64,000 nucleotides of DNA from Arthrobacter sp. YN (GTDB lineage Bacteria; Actinomycetota; Actinomycetes; Actinomycetales; Micrococcaceae), in assembly GCF_002224285.1 (NCBI RefSeq), contig NZ_CP022436.1, forward strand, positions 4,402,001 through 4,466,000. The letters are read 5' to 3'. The notes under the pieces were generated by a model. It saw only the letters and a program-made list of their open reading frames with translations, did no database searches and was not told the origin of the DNA. Shown piece by piece: positions 1 to 7,960 of this stretch. Position numbers and translations under genes: made by a program. Numbering within the stretch: the first letter of the stretch is position 1; every line of letters begins with the position of its first letter.

Positions 1-1
1 G

Positions 2-565
2 TTGCTGATCGACTTGAAGAAGCTCGGCGGACTTCCCGCCGATGCCGCCACCGACGGCCCAAAGGTTGAAGGTGCGCCGATCGCCACCGGTAAGGCAGCA
101 ATGCGGGCCACCACGTCACTGCCGGAACTGAAGCAGATGCGCGCCGCCCTGGGTGCCGAAAACGTTGCCTTGGGTGCTCCTTTGACGGGCAAGGTCCAGG
201 CGACGTACGGAAACCCCGGTTTGCTGGCGCTGACTTCCATCAATAAAAAGGAAAACCGCGAAGCTGCCTACAAGGTCATGAGCTACCTGAGTTCGGCTGA
301 GTCCCAGAAGGCCCTCAACACCGCTGCCGGCAACCTGCCGACGCGGACAGATGCCGCCGCCCTGGGCACGGATGCCGATTCCCTGGCCATGGCCGAGGCC
401 CTGAAGTCCGCCAACCCCGGCGAACCGTCCCCGGTTGCACGCCAGGTCATGGGTGCCCTCGCACCGAACATCCAAGCTGCCCTCCGCGGCGATGTCAGCG
501 CCAAGGAAGCCCTTGACCGTGCTGCCAAAGAAGCCCGCGGCATCCTGCAGCGCTCGGCATCCTGA
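2..565 (+). CDS. Sugar ABC transporter substrate-binding protein, C-terminal part
   Basis: The reading frame is already open at the window edge, so this is the 3' end (about 187 codons) of a larger gene. The sequence resembles the C-terminal lobe of family-1 extracellular solute-binding proteins: a stretch with NPGLLALTSINKKENREAA and a helical end where such proteins usually place the 'AL..I..AL.G..S..EAL..A' helices (here NIQAALRGDVSAKEALDRAA). It would capture a sugar outside the membrane and deliver it to the two permeases that follow directly (595 and 1548). No signal peptide can be seen because the N-terminus is outside the window. The substrate is not readable; the downstream ROK kinase and NagB suggest an amino sugar, by inference only. 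Confidence 0.85.
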   Translation: MLIDLKKLGGLPADAATDGPKVEGAPIATGKAAMRATTSLPELKQMRAALGAENVALGAPLTGKVQATYGNPGLLALTSINKKENREAAYKVMSYLSSAESQKALNTAAGNLPTRTDAAALGTDADSLAMAEALKSANPGEPSPVARQVMGALAPNIQAALRGDVSAKEALDRAAKEARGILQRSAS

Positions 566-594
566 GCCCAGCCCAACCACCGATTGGTCACCCC

Positions 595-1551
595 ATGTCT
601 GTAAACACCCGCACCAGAACCACGCTGGCCGGCCGACATCCCGAGTTGACGGCGTCACCGCTCAAGCCTTTTGGGGCCAAGAAAGCCCGTAGCCGCGAGG
701 CACTGGCCGGCATCCTCTTCGTCCTGCCCACCTTGGTCATTTTCGGCCTCTTCAAGTTCCTCCCCATCTTCGGGGCCGGTGCCATGAGCCTGACCGAGTA
801 CAGCCTCAACGGCGACTTCGAATTCCTGGGCGCAGACAACTACACCCGATTGGCTGCTGATCCCAACTTCTGGCAAAGCCTCAAGGTGACGCTCCTGTAC
901 GTGGCGATCTTCGTCCCGTTCATCATCGCCGTATCGCTGGCCGGCGCCGTCCTCCTGGACAAACTGGTCAGGTTCACCGGGACTTTCCGGGCCCTGCTGT
1001 TCATCCCCTACCTCAGCTCATTCGTCATGGCCGGCATCATCTGGACGTGGATCTTCTCCACGGATGGTCCGCTGAATGCAGCATTGGTTGGCCTGGGCAT
1101 GGGGCCCGTCCCCTTCACCTCCGGGCCCCAACTGCTGGTCCTGCTCTCCCTGGCCGTGGTGTCCGTATGGAAAGGCTTCGGCTACTCCATGCTGATCTTC
1201 CTGGCCGGGCTCAAAGCACAACCGGCCGAAGTCCACGAGGCTGCGCGTATTGACGGAGCCGGCGCCTGGAAATCGTTCTGGTACGTCACATTGCCCCTGC
1301 TGAAGCCCGTGGTGTTCTTTGTCCTGGTCATCGAGACGATCGTCGGATTCCAGGTCTTCGACACCATCTACGTCATGACCGGAGGCGGACCCGCCCGGGC
1401 CAGCCACAGCCTCATCTACTTCCTGTTCGATGAAGGATTCAAGTTCTTCGACTTCGGCTATGCCTCGGCCATTGGCGTGGTGCTGTTCGTCATCGTGCTC
1501 ATCCTCTCGCTCATCCAGCAGCGCTTCTTCGAAGGTAAGGACTCCAAGTGA
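595..1551 (+). CDS. Sugar ABC transporter permease (MalF/LacF type)
   Basis: Integral membrane subunit of a carbohydrate importer, 318 aa. A basic cytoplasmic N-terminus is followed by about six hydrophobic segments. The permease EAA loop that docks on the ATPase is seen around residues 212-238 (EAARIDGAGAWKSF followed by LPLLKP). It lies 29 bp after the binding-protein gene and overlaps the next permease by 4 bp, so the two membrane subunits are probably translated together as a heterodimer. No ATPase gene is present here; actinobacterial CUT1 importers commonly share an MsiK-type ATPase encoded elsewhere. No strong Shine-Dalgarno precedes the ATG; it is the first in-frame ATG that gives a normal family length. 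Confidence 0.93.
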   Translation: MSVNTRTRTTLAGRHPELTASPLKPFGAKKARSREALAGILFVLPTLVIFGLFKFLPIFGAGAMSLTEYSLNGDFEFLGADNYTRLAADPNFWQSLKVTLLYVAIFVPFIIAVSLAGAVLLDKLVRFTGTFRALLFIPYLSSFVMAGIIWTWIFSTDGPLNAALVGLGMGPVPFTSGPQLLVLLSLAVVSVWKGFGYSMLIFLAGLKAQPAEVHEAARIDGAGAWKSFWYVTLPLLKPVVFFVLVIETIVGFQVFDTIYVMTGGGPARASHSLIYFLFDEGFKFFDFGYASAIGVVLFVIVLILSLIQQRFFEGKDSK

Positions 1552-2435
1552 CTGCCACCGTTTCCACTCCAGATGTTGGCCAACGCCCCGCCGGACGCAG
1601 CACCCAGCGAAACCCCCGCCGCAGCACCGAAAAGCGCCGCCAACGCACCCTGACCTGGGTGCTTGCGGTAATCTCGCTCTTCACGGTGGCGCCCCTGATT
1701 GCCGTTGCCGTGCTGGCACTCTCCCCTGAGGATGCCCCCACGCTCCCCTACGCTCTGCCGTCGTCTCTGACGTTGGACAACATCGTCCGCATCTTCAACG
1801 TGGGTGAATTCCCGCTCTGGCTCTGGAACTCATTCCTGTACTCGGCGGTGTCCGTGGTAGTTGTCCTGCTGACAGCTTCCATGGCCGCCTACGCCTTGGC
1901 CCGCAAGAGATTCCCGGGACGGAACGCGCTGCTGTGGGCCATCATCGCCACCATGATGGTGCCCGTCCAGGCCACGCTGATCCCCACCTTCATCCTCATC
2001 TCCAAGATGGGCGGCGTGAACACGTTGTGGGGCCTGATCCTGCCCACTTTGGCCAACGCACAGGCGATCTTCCTGATCCGCCAGTTCGTCCGGGACATGC
2101 CGGAGGAACTGTTCGACGCCGCCCGCATCGACGGTGCCGGCGAATGGCGGACTTTCTGGCAGATCGTGCTCCCCCTGATCCGTCCCGTCCTGGCAACCCT
2201 GGCCATCTTCGTCTTCCTCTGGCATTGGAACGACCTCCTTTGGCCGCTGGTGGTGGGCCAATCGGACACTGCCCGGACACTCACCGTCGGCCTGGCAACG
2301 TTGAACACCGAGACAGCCTCCACCTCCAACGTCATGGCCGCAACGCTGGTCAGCTTCATCCCATGCCTGGTGATTTTCGCCCTCCTGCAGAAACACATCG
2401 TCGCCAGCATTACGCATAGCGGTGTGAAGGGATGA
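1548..2435 (+). CDS. Sugar ABC transporter permease (MalG type)
   Basis: Second membrane subunit of the same importer, 295 aa, with about six transmembrane segments after a charged, arginine-rich N-terminus. The EAA motif is at about residues 185-205 (FDAARIDGAGEWRTFW). The GTG start overlaps the upstream TGA stop (GTGA) and has a GAAGGTAAGG ribosome-binding region inside the preceding gene, which supports translational coupling. The gene end overlaps the following ATG by 4 bp (ATGA). Family membership is clear; the transported sugar is not determined by the sequence. Confidence 0.93.
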   Translation: MTATVSTPDVGQRPAGRSTQRNPRRSTEKRRQRTLTWVLAVISLFTVAPLIAVAVLALSPEDAPTLPYALPSSLTLDNIVRIFNVGEFPLWLWNSFLYSAVSVVVVLLTASMAAYALARKRFPGRNALLWAIIATMMVPVQATLIPTFILISKMGGVNTLWGLILPTLANAQAIFLIRQFVRDMPEELFDAARIDGAGEWRTFWQIVLPLIRPVLATLAIFVFLWHWNDLLWPLVVGQSDTARTLTVGLATLNTETASTSNVMAATLVSFIPCLVIFALLQKHIVASITHSGVKG

Positions 2436-3352
2436 CGCCGACTGCGCCTATCCGTTTCGGCCTCATCGGCGTCGACTCCCCGCACGCGCCGTCGTTTACC
2501 CGCCTCTTCGGCAATGGTTCCGACGGCGTGGTCCCCGGCGGCACGGTGACGCACGCCTGGAAGGGGGAATCGGCGTCGGACTTTCCGTTGAGCCGCGACC
2601 GGATCGACAGCTTTGCCGACGAGGTGAGCGAGTTGGGGGTCATCATGTGCGATTCGCCGGAAGAGGTGGCCGAGGCCTGCGATGCCCTGCTGATTGTGTC
2701 CTCGGATGCGCGGACGCACCCACGATACTTTGAGCGTGTGGTGCGATTCGGCAAGCCGGTCTATGTGGACACGCGGTTCGCCCCCACCCTGGCAGAGGCC
2801 CGGACCATGCTCGCCCAGGCGCAGGCCTCCGGGACTTTGGTCCTGGCCGGCTCCCCCAAGCGGTTCACCCCGGAGTTCCAAGCCGCGCTGACCGGAGGGC
2901 CGTACCACTCTGTCTCCTTGGACGGCCCCCTCCCCACCCAGCCCGGCCACCCGGGCCTGGCCTGGTACGGCGTGCATTTGGTGGACCTCGCAGTGGCCGC
3001 GCTCGGTGCCGGTCCGGGGACGGTAACGGTCGACGCCGGGAGTCCGGGTCCCGCGGAAGGCGCCACCACGGTGACGGTGCGGTGGGGAGACGGCCGCGAG
3101 GTCTCCATGAAGGGCGAAGCGGACTGGAGTCCGTTCACTATGGGGCGCATCGAATCCGAGGGCGGCTGTTCCGAGTTCTCGATCGAAGCCGGCCCGCCCA
3201 TGCTGGTGGGCCTCTTGGAAGGGATCGTAAACTCCATCCGCAGCGGGACACCAAACGTACCGCTGCGGGAGATCCTCAGCATTGTCGCGATCGTGGAAGC
3301 CGCCAACAAGAGCCTGAAAGCCGGCGGCCCCGTCCCCCTCTCACCCAACTAA
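2432..3352 (+). CDS. Gfo/Idh/MocA-like protein, atypical active site
   Basis: 306 aa protein with the layout of Gfo/Idh/MocA NAD(P)-dependent sugar oxidoreductases: an N-terminal Rossmann-like beginning (RFGLIGVDSPHAP, residues 8-20), a CDALLIVSSDARTH segment, and a C-terminal beta-sheet domain ending in a region that normally closes the substrate site. It is translationally coupled to the permease operon (ATGA overlap). Two features are odd: the dinucleotide loop GVDSPHA is not a standard GxGxxG, and the family's EKP motif, whose lysine is catalytic, reads VDTRFAP at the equivalent place (about residues 111-117). It may therefore bind a sugar or cofactor without typical dehydrogenase activity. 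Its stop codon lies in the left arm of the palindrome at 3351-3406. Confidence 0.8.
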   Translation: MTPTAPIRFGLIGVDSPHAPSFTRLFGNGSDGVVPGGTVTHAWKGESASDFPLSRDRIDSFADEVSELGVIMCDSPEEVAEACDALLIVSSDARTHPRYFERVVRFGKPVYVDTRFAPTLAEARTMLAQAQASGTLVLAGSPKRFTPEFQAALTGGPYHSVSLDGPLPTQPGHPGLAWYGVHLVDLAVAALGAGPGTVTVDAGSPGPAEGATTVTVRWGDGREVSMKGEADWSPFTMGRIESEGGCSEFSIEAGPPMLVGLLEGIVNSIRSGTPNVPLREILSIVAIVEAANKSLKAGGPVPLSPN

Positions 3353-3406
3353 GTAGCAGCAGATGCCCTATTGAGCCCTCGTTGGAACATCTGCTGCGAC
3401 CTACTT
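3351..3406. repeat. Intergenic palindrome, family member A (likely terminator)
   Basis: Inverted repeat: left arm AAGTAGCAGCAGATG (3351-3365) pairs with CATCTGCTG plus CTACTT (3388-3396 and 3401-3406), with a 4-nt bulge. The loop holds TTGAGCCCTC. It overlaps the stop codon of the Gfo/Idh-like gene and precedes the ROK gene, so it may end the ABC operon message. No T-tract follows on the + strand. The loop motif and arm sequence resemble the palindromes at 20395, 30436, 46285 and 50087. Confidence 0.75.
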
Positions 3407-3431
3407 GGGTGCCAACCCCGAAAGATCACTG

Positions 3432-4400
3432 ATGACACTGAGCTCCACTCCCGTTTTGCCTGTGCCGCGTACACCCGGCCCCTCCTCCGCGCGCACGGTG
3501 AGGATCGGCGTCGATATCGGCGGCACCAAGATTGAAGCGGTAGCCATCGATCAGGACTGCACCGTCCTGCACACCGTCCGCCGTCCCACCGGGTTCGGGA
3601 ATGAAGCGCTGCTCAGCTCGCTCTTCGGCGTCCTCGAAGAGCTGCGCGGCGCTGAAACTCTGGCGAACTGCACTGTGTCCGGACTGGGCATCGGAATTCC
3701 CGGAACGGTTAATACGGAGACCGGGTACGTAGCCAATGCCGTAAATGTTGGCGTTGCCGGTTTGGACCTCGGCAGCCTGATGGAGGCAGAGCAGGGACTG
3801 CCGGTAGCGATGGAGAACGACGTCAATGCCGCCGCCATCGGAGCCCACTACTTGCTGGCCGACGGCGACGCCACCGGGTCCAGCGCCTACCTCAATCTCG
3901 GCACCGGGCTGGCGGCGGGCTACGTCAGCAACGGCGTCGTGGTCCGTGGCACGTCCGGTGCTGCGGGCGAAATCGGACACCTCCCCCTCGGGCTGCAGGG
4001 CGAAGGATGTCCCTGCGGCCAAAAGGGCTGTTTGGAGCTCGTCGCTTCGGGGTCAGGCATTGCCCGACAGTGGAAAGGCCCCGGACAGTGGCCCGCCGTC
4101 TCACTTTTTGAGGCAGCGCTCGACGGCGATCCTGTCGCCAAAGTTGTTCAGCAGCGGTTCTTTGAAGGTGTTGCCACAGCCATCCGAATCCTTGGACTGA
4201 CCTACGACCCCTCCGCCATCTACGTTGGCGGCGGCCTGAACGCCCTCGGAGAGCCACTTCTCAGCGGTATCCAACGGGAACTCGCCCGGTTCAGCGCTCC
4301 CTCCCCCTTCCTTTCCGGCCTGGCGCTTGGGAACCGTGTCCAGTTGGTTCCGCCGGGGCTCTCCATTGGCTCTGTCGGTGCGGCGATCGCTGCCGACTAA
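3432..4400 (+). CDS. ROK family sugar kinase (possible N-acetylglucosamine or glucose kinase)
   Basis: 322 aa cytoplasmic kinase of the ROK family, which phosphorylates hexoses with ATP. Visible motifs: phosphate-binding DIGGTK near residue 30, a sugar-binding ExGH segment (GEIGHLPLG, about residue 179), and the zinc motif CPCGQKGCLE (about 193-202), diagnostic of ROK proteins. There is no N-terminal winged helix, so this is a kinase and not a repressor. An in-frame TTG at 3405 lies inside the palindrome arm; the ATG at 3432 is preferred. The deaminase NagB follows 35 bp downstream, which suggests an amino-sugar role (GlcNAc to GlcNAc-6-P), by inference. Confidence 0.9.
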   Translation: MTLSSTPVLPVPRTPGPSSARTVRIGVDIGGTKIEAVAIDQDCTVLHTVRRPTGFGNEALLSSLFGVLEELRGAETLANCTVSGLGIGIPGTVNTETGYVANAVNVGVAGLDLGSLMEAEQGLPVAMENDVNAAAIGAHYLLADGDATGSSAYLNLGTGLAAGYVSNGVVVRGTSGAAGEIGHLPLGLQGEGCPCGQKGCLELVASGSGIARQWKGPGQWPAVSLFEAALDGDPVAKVVQQRFFEGVATAIRILGLTYDPSAIYVGGGLNALGEPLLSGIQRELARFSAPSPFLSGLALGNRVQLVPPGLSIGSVGAAIAAD

Positions 4401-4435
4401 CTACGCATTTTAACCAGTTACTCAAAGGAAAACCT

Positions 4436-5227
4436 ATGGCAGAAGTCATCATTGTCCGCGACCCCACCAAGGCCGGAAGCGTCGCGGCATCCATCTTTGC
4501 GCAGCAGATCCTGGACAACCCGGCCACCGTGCTGGGGCTGGCCACAGGTTCAACCCCGCTGACCACGTACGCGGCATTGGCTGCCGCGGTCGCGGAGGGA
4601 GCCATCGACGTCTCCGGAGTACGGGGCTTCGCCTTGGACGAGTACCTCGGCGTCCCACCGGAGCACCCGGAGAGCTACCGCTCGGTGATCACCCGCGAGG
4701 TAGTGGAACCTTTGGGCCTCAATCCGGACCAAGTGTGGACGCCGCGGGGCACCGGCCCCGACATCACCCAAGCCGGGGCAGAGTATGAAGCCCTGATCGC
4801 CGAGACGGGTGGAGTCGACATCCAGATCCTGGGCATCGGGTCCAACGGGCATGTGGGGTTCAACGAGCCCGGGTCCTCCCTGGCATCGTCCACCCGCATC
4901 AAGGCCCTGGCCGAACAAACGCGGAAGGACAACGCACGGTTCTTCAGCTCTCCGGAAGAGGTCCCTACCCACTGCATCACCCAGGGCCTTGGGACCATCC
5001 TCCGGGCCAGGCAGTTGGTCCTGTTGGCCTTTGGAGCAAACAAGGCGCAGGCCGTTGCAACTGCGTTGGAGGGGCCGGTCTCTTCCGCCGTGCCGGGCTC
5101 GGTGATCCAGCAGCATGCGCGGGCCACGGTGATCATCGACGAAGCAGCTGCCGCGGGCTTGGCACATGCCGAGTACTACCGGCACGCCTGGCGGTCGGCG
5201 CAGGAACTGCATGAAGTAGATTTCTAA
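4436..5227 (+). CDS. nagB: Glucosamine-6-phosphate deaminase
   Basis: 263 aa, the usual length. Converts glucosamine-6-phosphate to fructose-6-phosphate and ammonia, feeding amino sugars into glycolysis. Recognisable motifs: LGLATGSTPLTTY for phosphate binding near residue 35, ALDEYLG with the acid involved in proton transfer (about residue 66), and GIGSNGHVGFNEPGSS, which carries the catalytic His and Glu (about 138-153). Asn takes the place of the Asp found in E. coli NagB, as in other Gram-positive enzymes. A strong AAAGGA precedes the ATG. It probably forms a unit with the ROK kinase; no GlcNAc-6-P deacetylase gene is visible in this window. Confidence 0.96.
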   Translation: MAEVIIVRDPTKAGSVAASIFAQQILDNPATVLGLATGSTPLTTYAALAAAVAEGAIDVSGVRGFALDEYLGVPPEHPESYRSVITREVVEPLGLNPDQVWTPRGTGPDITQAGAEYEALIAETGGVDIQILGIGSNGHVGFNEPGSSLASSTRIKALAEQTRKDNARFFSSPEEVPTHCITQGLGTILRARQLVLLAFGANKAQAVATALEGPVSSAVPGSVIQQHARATVIIDEAAAAGLAHAEYYRHAWRSAQELHEVDF

Positions 5228-5272
5228 TCGGGGGCATGCCGCTCCCGGATGCGCAAAAAAAGGGGGCACTAC

Positions 5273-6121
5273 GTGGACCAGACCGTCCATTCATCGCGTT
5301 GGAAAGCATTCTGGGACAAGGGTGGATGGTGGCGGGCCATCCTGCTGACCGTGCTCTATATGGTGATCTACCTTGGCGCCGGACTGGTCATCGGGACCGT
5401 TGCGGGCGACGAGGTGGTGGCTGAGGACATCTTCCGCACGCCTCAGAGCGTCTTCGTCGGCCTGACGCTGTCGCTGATTGTTGGCAGCGTGGCCTTGGCT
5501 GCCTTTGTGTACTCCGTGAAGTGGTTCAAGCCGCTGTTCGCTCCGCAACCTGTCAAGGGGAGCTGGTGGATGTGGGCAGCTCCGTTCTTCCTGCTGGCCG
5601 CGATCGTGCTGCGCTTCCTGGGCATCAACTACAGCAGCTACCAGGCCTCCGTTGTGGTGATTACGCTGCTCACGGGCTTACTGATCGGTTTTGCCGAAGA
5701 GATCCTGACCCGCGGAATTGTGGTGAAGATGCTGCGCGACTCTGGAAAGTCCGAGTGGGTGGTCATGGTGCTGTCCTCCCTGGTGTTTGCCCTGATGCAC
5801 TCTGCCAACGCCCTGTCTGGAATGCCGATCCTCACCGTGCTGCTGACCATCGTGTTCACGTTCGGCTTCGGCATCTGCATGTACCTGACCCTCCGGGTCA
5901 CGGGCAACCTCATCTGGCCCATGGTTCTGCACGCCCTCTACGACCCCACGCTCTTCCTGTCCACGGGCGGCATCGACCAAGCCGCCACGGGTCCGCAGAG
6001 CCCACTGCTGTTGCTGGCCGGGCCGGCCAACATGATCTACATGCTGATCGCCGTTATCGCCCTGATTGTGGTTCGGGGACGGGTGCAGCGCTCACCGCTC
6101 AGCGAACCAGCGCTCCACTAG
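5273..6121 (+). CDS. CPBP family intramembrane metalloprotease-like protein
   Basis: 282 aa polytopic membrane protein with the three CPBP (Abi/CAAX protease-like) motifs: FAEEILTRG (about residue 141), FALMHSANA (about 172) and NLIWPMVLHALYD (about 205). The paired glutamates and the histidines would form the metal-dependent active site in the membrane. An in-frame ATG exists at 5249, but the GTG at 5273 is preferred because AGGGGG lies about 7 nt upstream of it. Bacterial members process prenylated or secreted peptides or confer bacteriocin self-immunity; the substrate here is unknown. It follows nagB by 45 bp and is closed by a strong terminator. Confidence 0.88.
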   Translation: MDQTVHSSRWKAFWDKGGWWRAILLTVLYMVIYLGAGLVIGTVAGDEVVAEDIFRTPQSVFVGLTLSLIVGSVALAAFVYSVKWFKPLFAPQPVKGSWWMWAAPFFLLAAIVLRFLGINYSSYQASVVVITLLTGLLIGFAEEILTRGIVVKMLRDSGKSEWVVMVLSSLVFALMHSANALSGMPILTVLLTIVFTFGFGICMYLTLRVTGNLIWPMVLHALYDPTLFLSTGGIDQAATGPQSPLLLLAGPANMIYMLIAVIALIVVRGRVQRSPLSEPALH

Positions 6122-6142
6122 CGCCTGCGGTACAAAAGCACA

Positions 6143-6197
6143 ACAGAAGCGTTCGACGGCGGGTGCGTAACCGCCCTCGAACGCTTCTGTTTTGTTT
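6143..6197 (+). terminator. Rho-independent terminator
   Basis: Long near-perfect hairpin: ACAGAAGCGTTCGA (6143-6156) pairs with TCGAACGCTTCTGT (to 6190), with an inner GGCGG/CCGCC extension. The T-rich tail TTTGTTT follows directly. It lies 22 bp after the CPBP stop codon and fits the end of the nagB-containing transcript. Confidence 0.9.
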
Positions 6198-6253
6198 GGG
6201 TGTACTTGGCGAATCGCACATTCGTGGACTCACCCCGCAACGATGGCACTATT

Positions 6254-6305
6254 ACTTTCTCAAGCAAGCTTTAGCGTATTGACACAAAGACTGCCACGAG
6301 AAAGT
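6254..6305. promoter_or_regulatory. Inverted repeat over the toxin-antitoxin promoter (candidate operator)
   Basis: ACTTTCTC (6254-6261) and GAGAAAGT (6298-6305) form a perfect 8-bp inverted repeat about 44 bp centre to centre. The right half overlaps the presumed -10 region. Antitoxins with an N-terminal HTH commonly autoregulate through repeats at their own promoter, so an operator role is plausible but inferred. Confidence 0.45.
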
Positions 6306-6307
6306 AT
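6279..6307 (+). promoter_or_regulatory. Candidate sigma-70-type promoter for the toxin-antitoxin pair
   Basis: A perfect TTGACA (6279-6284) is followed after 17 bp by AAGTAT (6302-6307). Transcription would then begin at or next to the ATG at 6314, giving a leaderless or nearly leaderless mRNA, which is common in actinobacteria. The -10 match is weak, so the exact start is uncertain. Confidence 0.45.
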
Positions 6308-6313
6308 TAGAGC

Positions 6314-7003
6314 ATGGAACGAAGCAATGGACTCTCCACGGCAGAGGCAGCGGACCGTCTGGGCATAACCCAGGTATCGGTGCGCCAGCTCGTGGAATCC
6401 GGACGGCTCACTGTCGTTGGGCGAGTCGGCCGCTCCATCCTCCTCGACAGGGCCTCCCTCGAACGGCTTTCCGCAGTCGGCACCCGCCGAGGCCGGGCAT
6501 GGACAGCTAAGACAGCCTGGGCAGCGCTGGCACTGTTGTCCGGGCAGAACCCCACGTGGATCTCATCGTCGGAAAAGTCACGGCTCAAAAGCAGACTGCG
6601 GCAGCTCGACGCAGCAGCTGTCTGCACCCTCGCCAGGCATAAGGATCGCATTTCCCGATACAGGGCGACGCGGGATGCCTTGGATCGCCTCAGCCATTAC
6701 TTGATCGCCAGCGGGGCCACCGCCATGCGCGACGAATCCACTGCCGAGACGTTCGGCCTGACCGGCGGAAGCGGTATCGCCGAAGGCTACGTCATGGCGG
6801 GGGACGCTAAGGCGCTGGCTGATTCATTGGGCCTAGTCGAGGACCCGTCGGGTAGCGCCATCATCCATGAGGTCGAGCTGGAAGAGCCGTTCGCCGAAGG
6901 CCGGGCACCCGTCGCCGCCATCGCCGTGGACCTGATGGGGTCACTGGCCACCCGGGAACGCAGCGCCGGCCAGCGCGTCATCGAGGAGTTGCTGCATGTC
7001 TGA
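6314..7003 (+). CDS. AbiEi-like antitoxin with excisionase-type HTH
   Basis: 229 aa. Residues 7-55 (LSTAEAADRLGITQVSVRQL, ending in RSILLDRASLERL) form an excisionase/MerR-like DNA-binding domain. A helical region and a C-terminal part (residues about 130-229, with VDLMGSLATRERSAG) follow and resemble the sensor half of AbiEi antitoxins. The stop codon overlaps the downstream nucleotidyltransferase start by 8 bp, the arrangement expected of an antitoxin-toxin operon. It probably represses its own promoter through the repeat at 6254-6305. Antitoxin identity is inferred from order, overlap and the partner; direct sequence similarity to AbiEi is limited. Confidence 0.7.
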   Translation: MERSNGLSTAEAADRLGITQVSVRQLVESGRLTVVGRVGRSILLDRASLERLSAVGTRRGRAWTAKTAWAALALLSGQNPTWISSSEKSRLKSRLRQLDAAAVCTLARHKDRISRYRATRDALDRLSHYLIASGATAMRDESTAETFGLTGGSGIAEGYVMAGDAKALADSLGLVEDPSGSAIIHEVELEEPFAEGRAPVAAIAVDLMGSLATRERSAGQRVIEELLHV

Positions 7004-7814
7004 GCCGGACCTGGTAGAGGTGGCCATGGCCGATGGTCGGGAAATTTGGGACGTCCCCGTACCGCCCGGAGGCTGGGGTACGCCTTGGCCGCAGTGTGTC
7101 GAATTGGCAAGGGCGCTGCCCTCCAACAAGTGGACGCTCGTGGGAGGCCTCATGGTCCAGTTGCACTCCGCGGCCGCTGGCCTGCCCGCCTCCCGGCCAA
7201 CCGCCGATGTGGACATCGTTCTGCACATCGAGACCGGCGCGGTCACGACGTCGTCCGTGTCAGCAGTGCTCACCGAACTTGGCTACACCCTGAAGAAGTC
7301 CATCGACCACGACGCCCCGGCGCACCGGTTTGTCCGCGGCAAGCAGCAGATCGATGTCATGATCGCCGACCAAATGCCGGAGGCAAAAGTTCCCACCATC
7401 GGTGGCCGCAAGCCCTTCCAAGTCTCCGGAGGCACGCAAGCGCTGAAGCGGACCGTCAACTGTCGGCTTGTCGGCGACGACGACGAGCCTGTCCTCATTA
7501 GCATCCCCAACGCGCTTGGCGCCTTGGTCCTGAAAGGCGCGGCCTACCGGGAAGACTCCCGCGACCGCGACCGGCACCTCGACGACGCCGTGGTCTTGTG
7601 CGCCACCATCAAGACGCCTCTGGCCACCGCTAAAGAGATGGGTGGCAGCGACCGGTCGCGCGTCCAGACACTTCATGGGGTGCTTGAGAATCCAGACCAC
7701 CGTTCCTGGCAACTCCTGCACGAAGCTGACCGAACACCCGCGATGGACGCGCTACGCATCCTGGCAAGCAACCCGCAGCAGCTCCCGTCTGCGAACAGGC
7801 TGAAGAAGGCGTAG
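6996..7814 (+). CDS. AbiEii/MenT-like nucleotidyltransferase toxin
   Basis: 272 aa protein with the nucleotidyltransferase fold motifs of the AbiEii/MenT group. It has a GG motif in LVGGLMVQLH (about residues 48-57), the metal-binding pair in TADVDIVL (about 69-76), a third acidic residue in KQQIDVMIAD (about 113-122), and the group's later Lys/Arg/Asp-rich motif KGAAYREDSRDRDRHLDD (about 180-197). Characterised relatives add nucleotides to tRNA acceptor stems or otherwise stall growth, and they act in phage defence or as toxins. Translation is coupled to the antitoxin by an 8-bp overlap. Target and activity are not determined by sequence. No mobile-element genes flank the pair. Confidence 0.8.
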   Translation: MSEPDLVEVAMADGREIWDVPVPPGGWGTPWPQCVELARALPSNKWTLVGGLMVQLHSAAAGLPASRPTADVDIVLHIETGAVTTSSVSAVLTELGYTLKKSIDHDAPAHRFVRGKQQIDVMIADQMPEAKVPTIGGRKPFQVSGGTQALKRTVNCRLVGDDDEPVLISIPNALGALVLKGAAYREDSRDRDRHLDDAVVLCATIKTPLATAKEMGGSDRSRVQTLHGVLENPDHRSWQLLHEADRTPAMDALRILASNPQQLPSANRLKKA

Positions 7815-7919
7815 ACGGCACGGACCCATCCGTGCTTAACCGCAGCACCGGCGTACCAATGTCTTGGCTCTTGAGTGTTTGCCTTGTCCAACAGAACGGT
7901 GACATGGCCCCACGGCAAT

Positions 7920-7940
7920 TGTCCAACAGCTTGTTGGACA
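7920..7940. repeat. Short palindrome between convergent genes
   Basis: GTCCAACA (7921-7928) and TGTTGGAC (7932-7939) form an 8-bp perfect inverted repeat with a 3-nt centre. A further copy of the half site, TTGTCCAACA, starts near 7884. It lies between the 3' ends of the toxin gene and the regulator at 7961-9040. It could be a bidirectional terminator without a T-tract, or a protein-binding site. Confidence 0.4.
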
Positions 7941-7960
7941 CTTGTGGCCTCCTCACCCCC

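Noticed and set aside
3405..3431. Upstream TTG start for the ROK kinase
   Set aside because: It falls inside the arm of palindrome A and adds nine residues not needed by the family; the ATG at 3432 is preferred.
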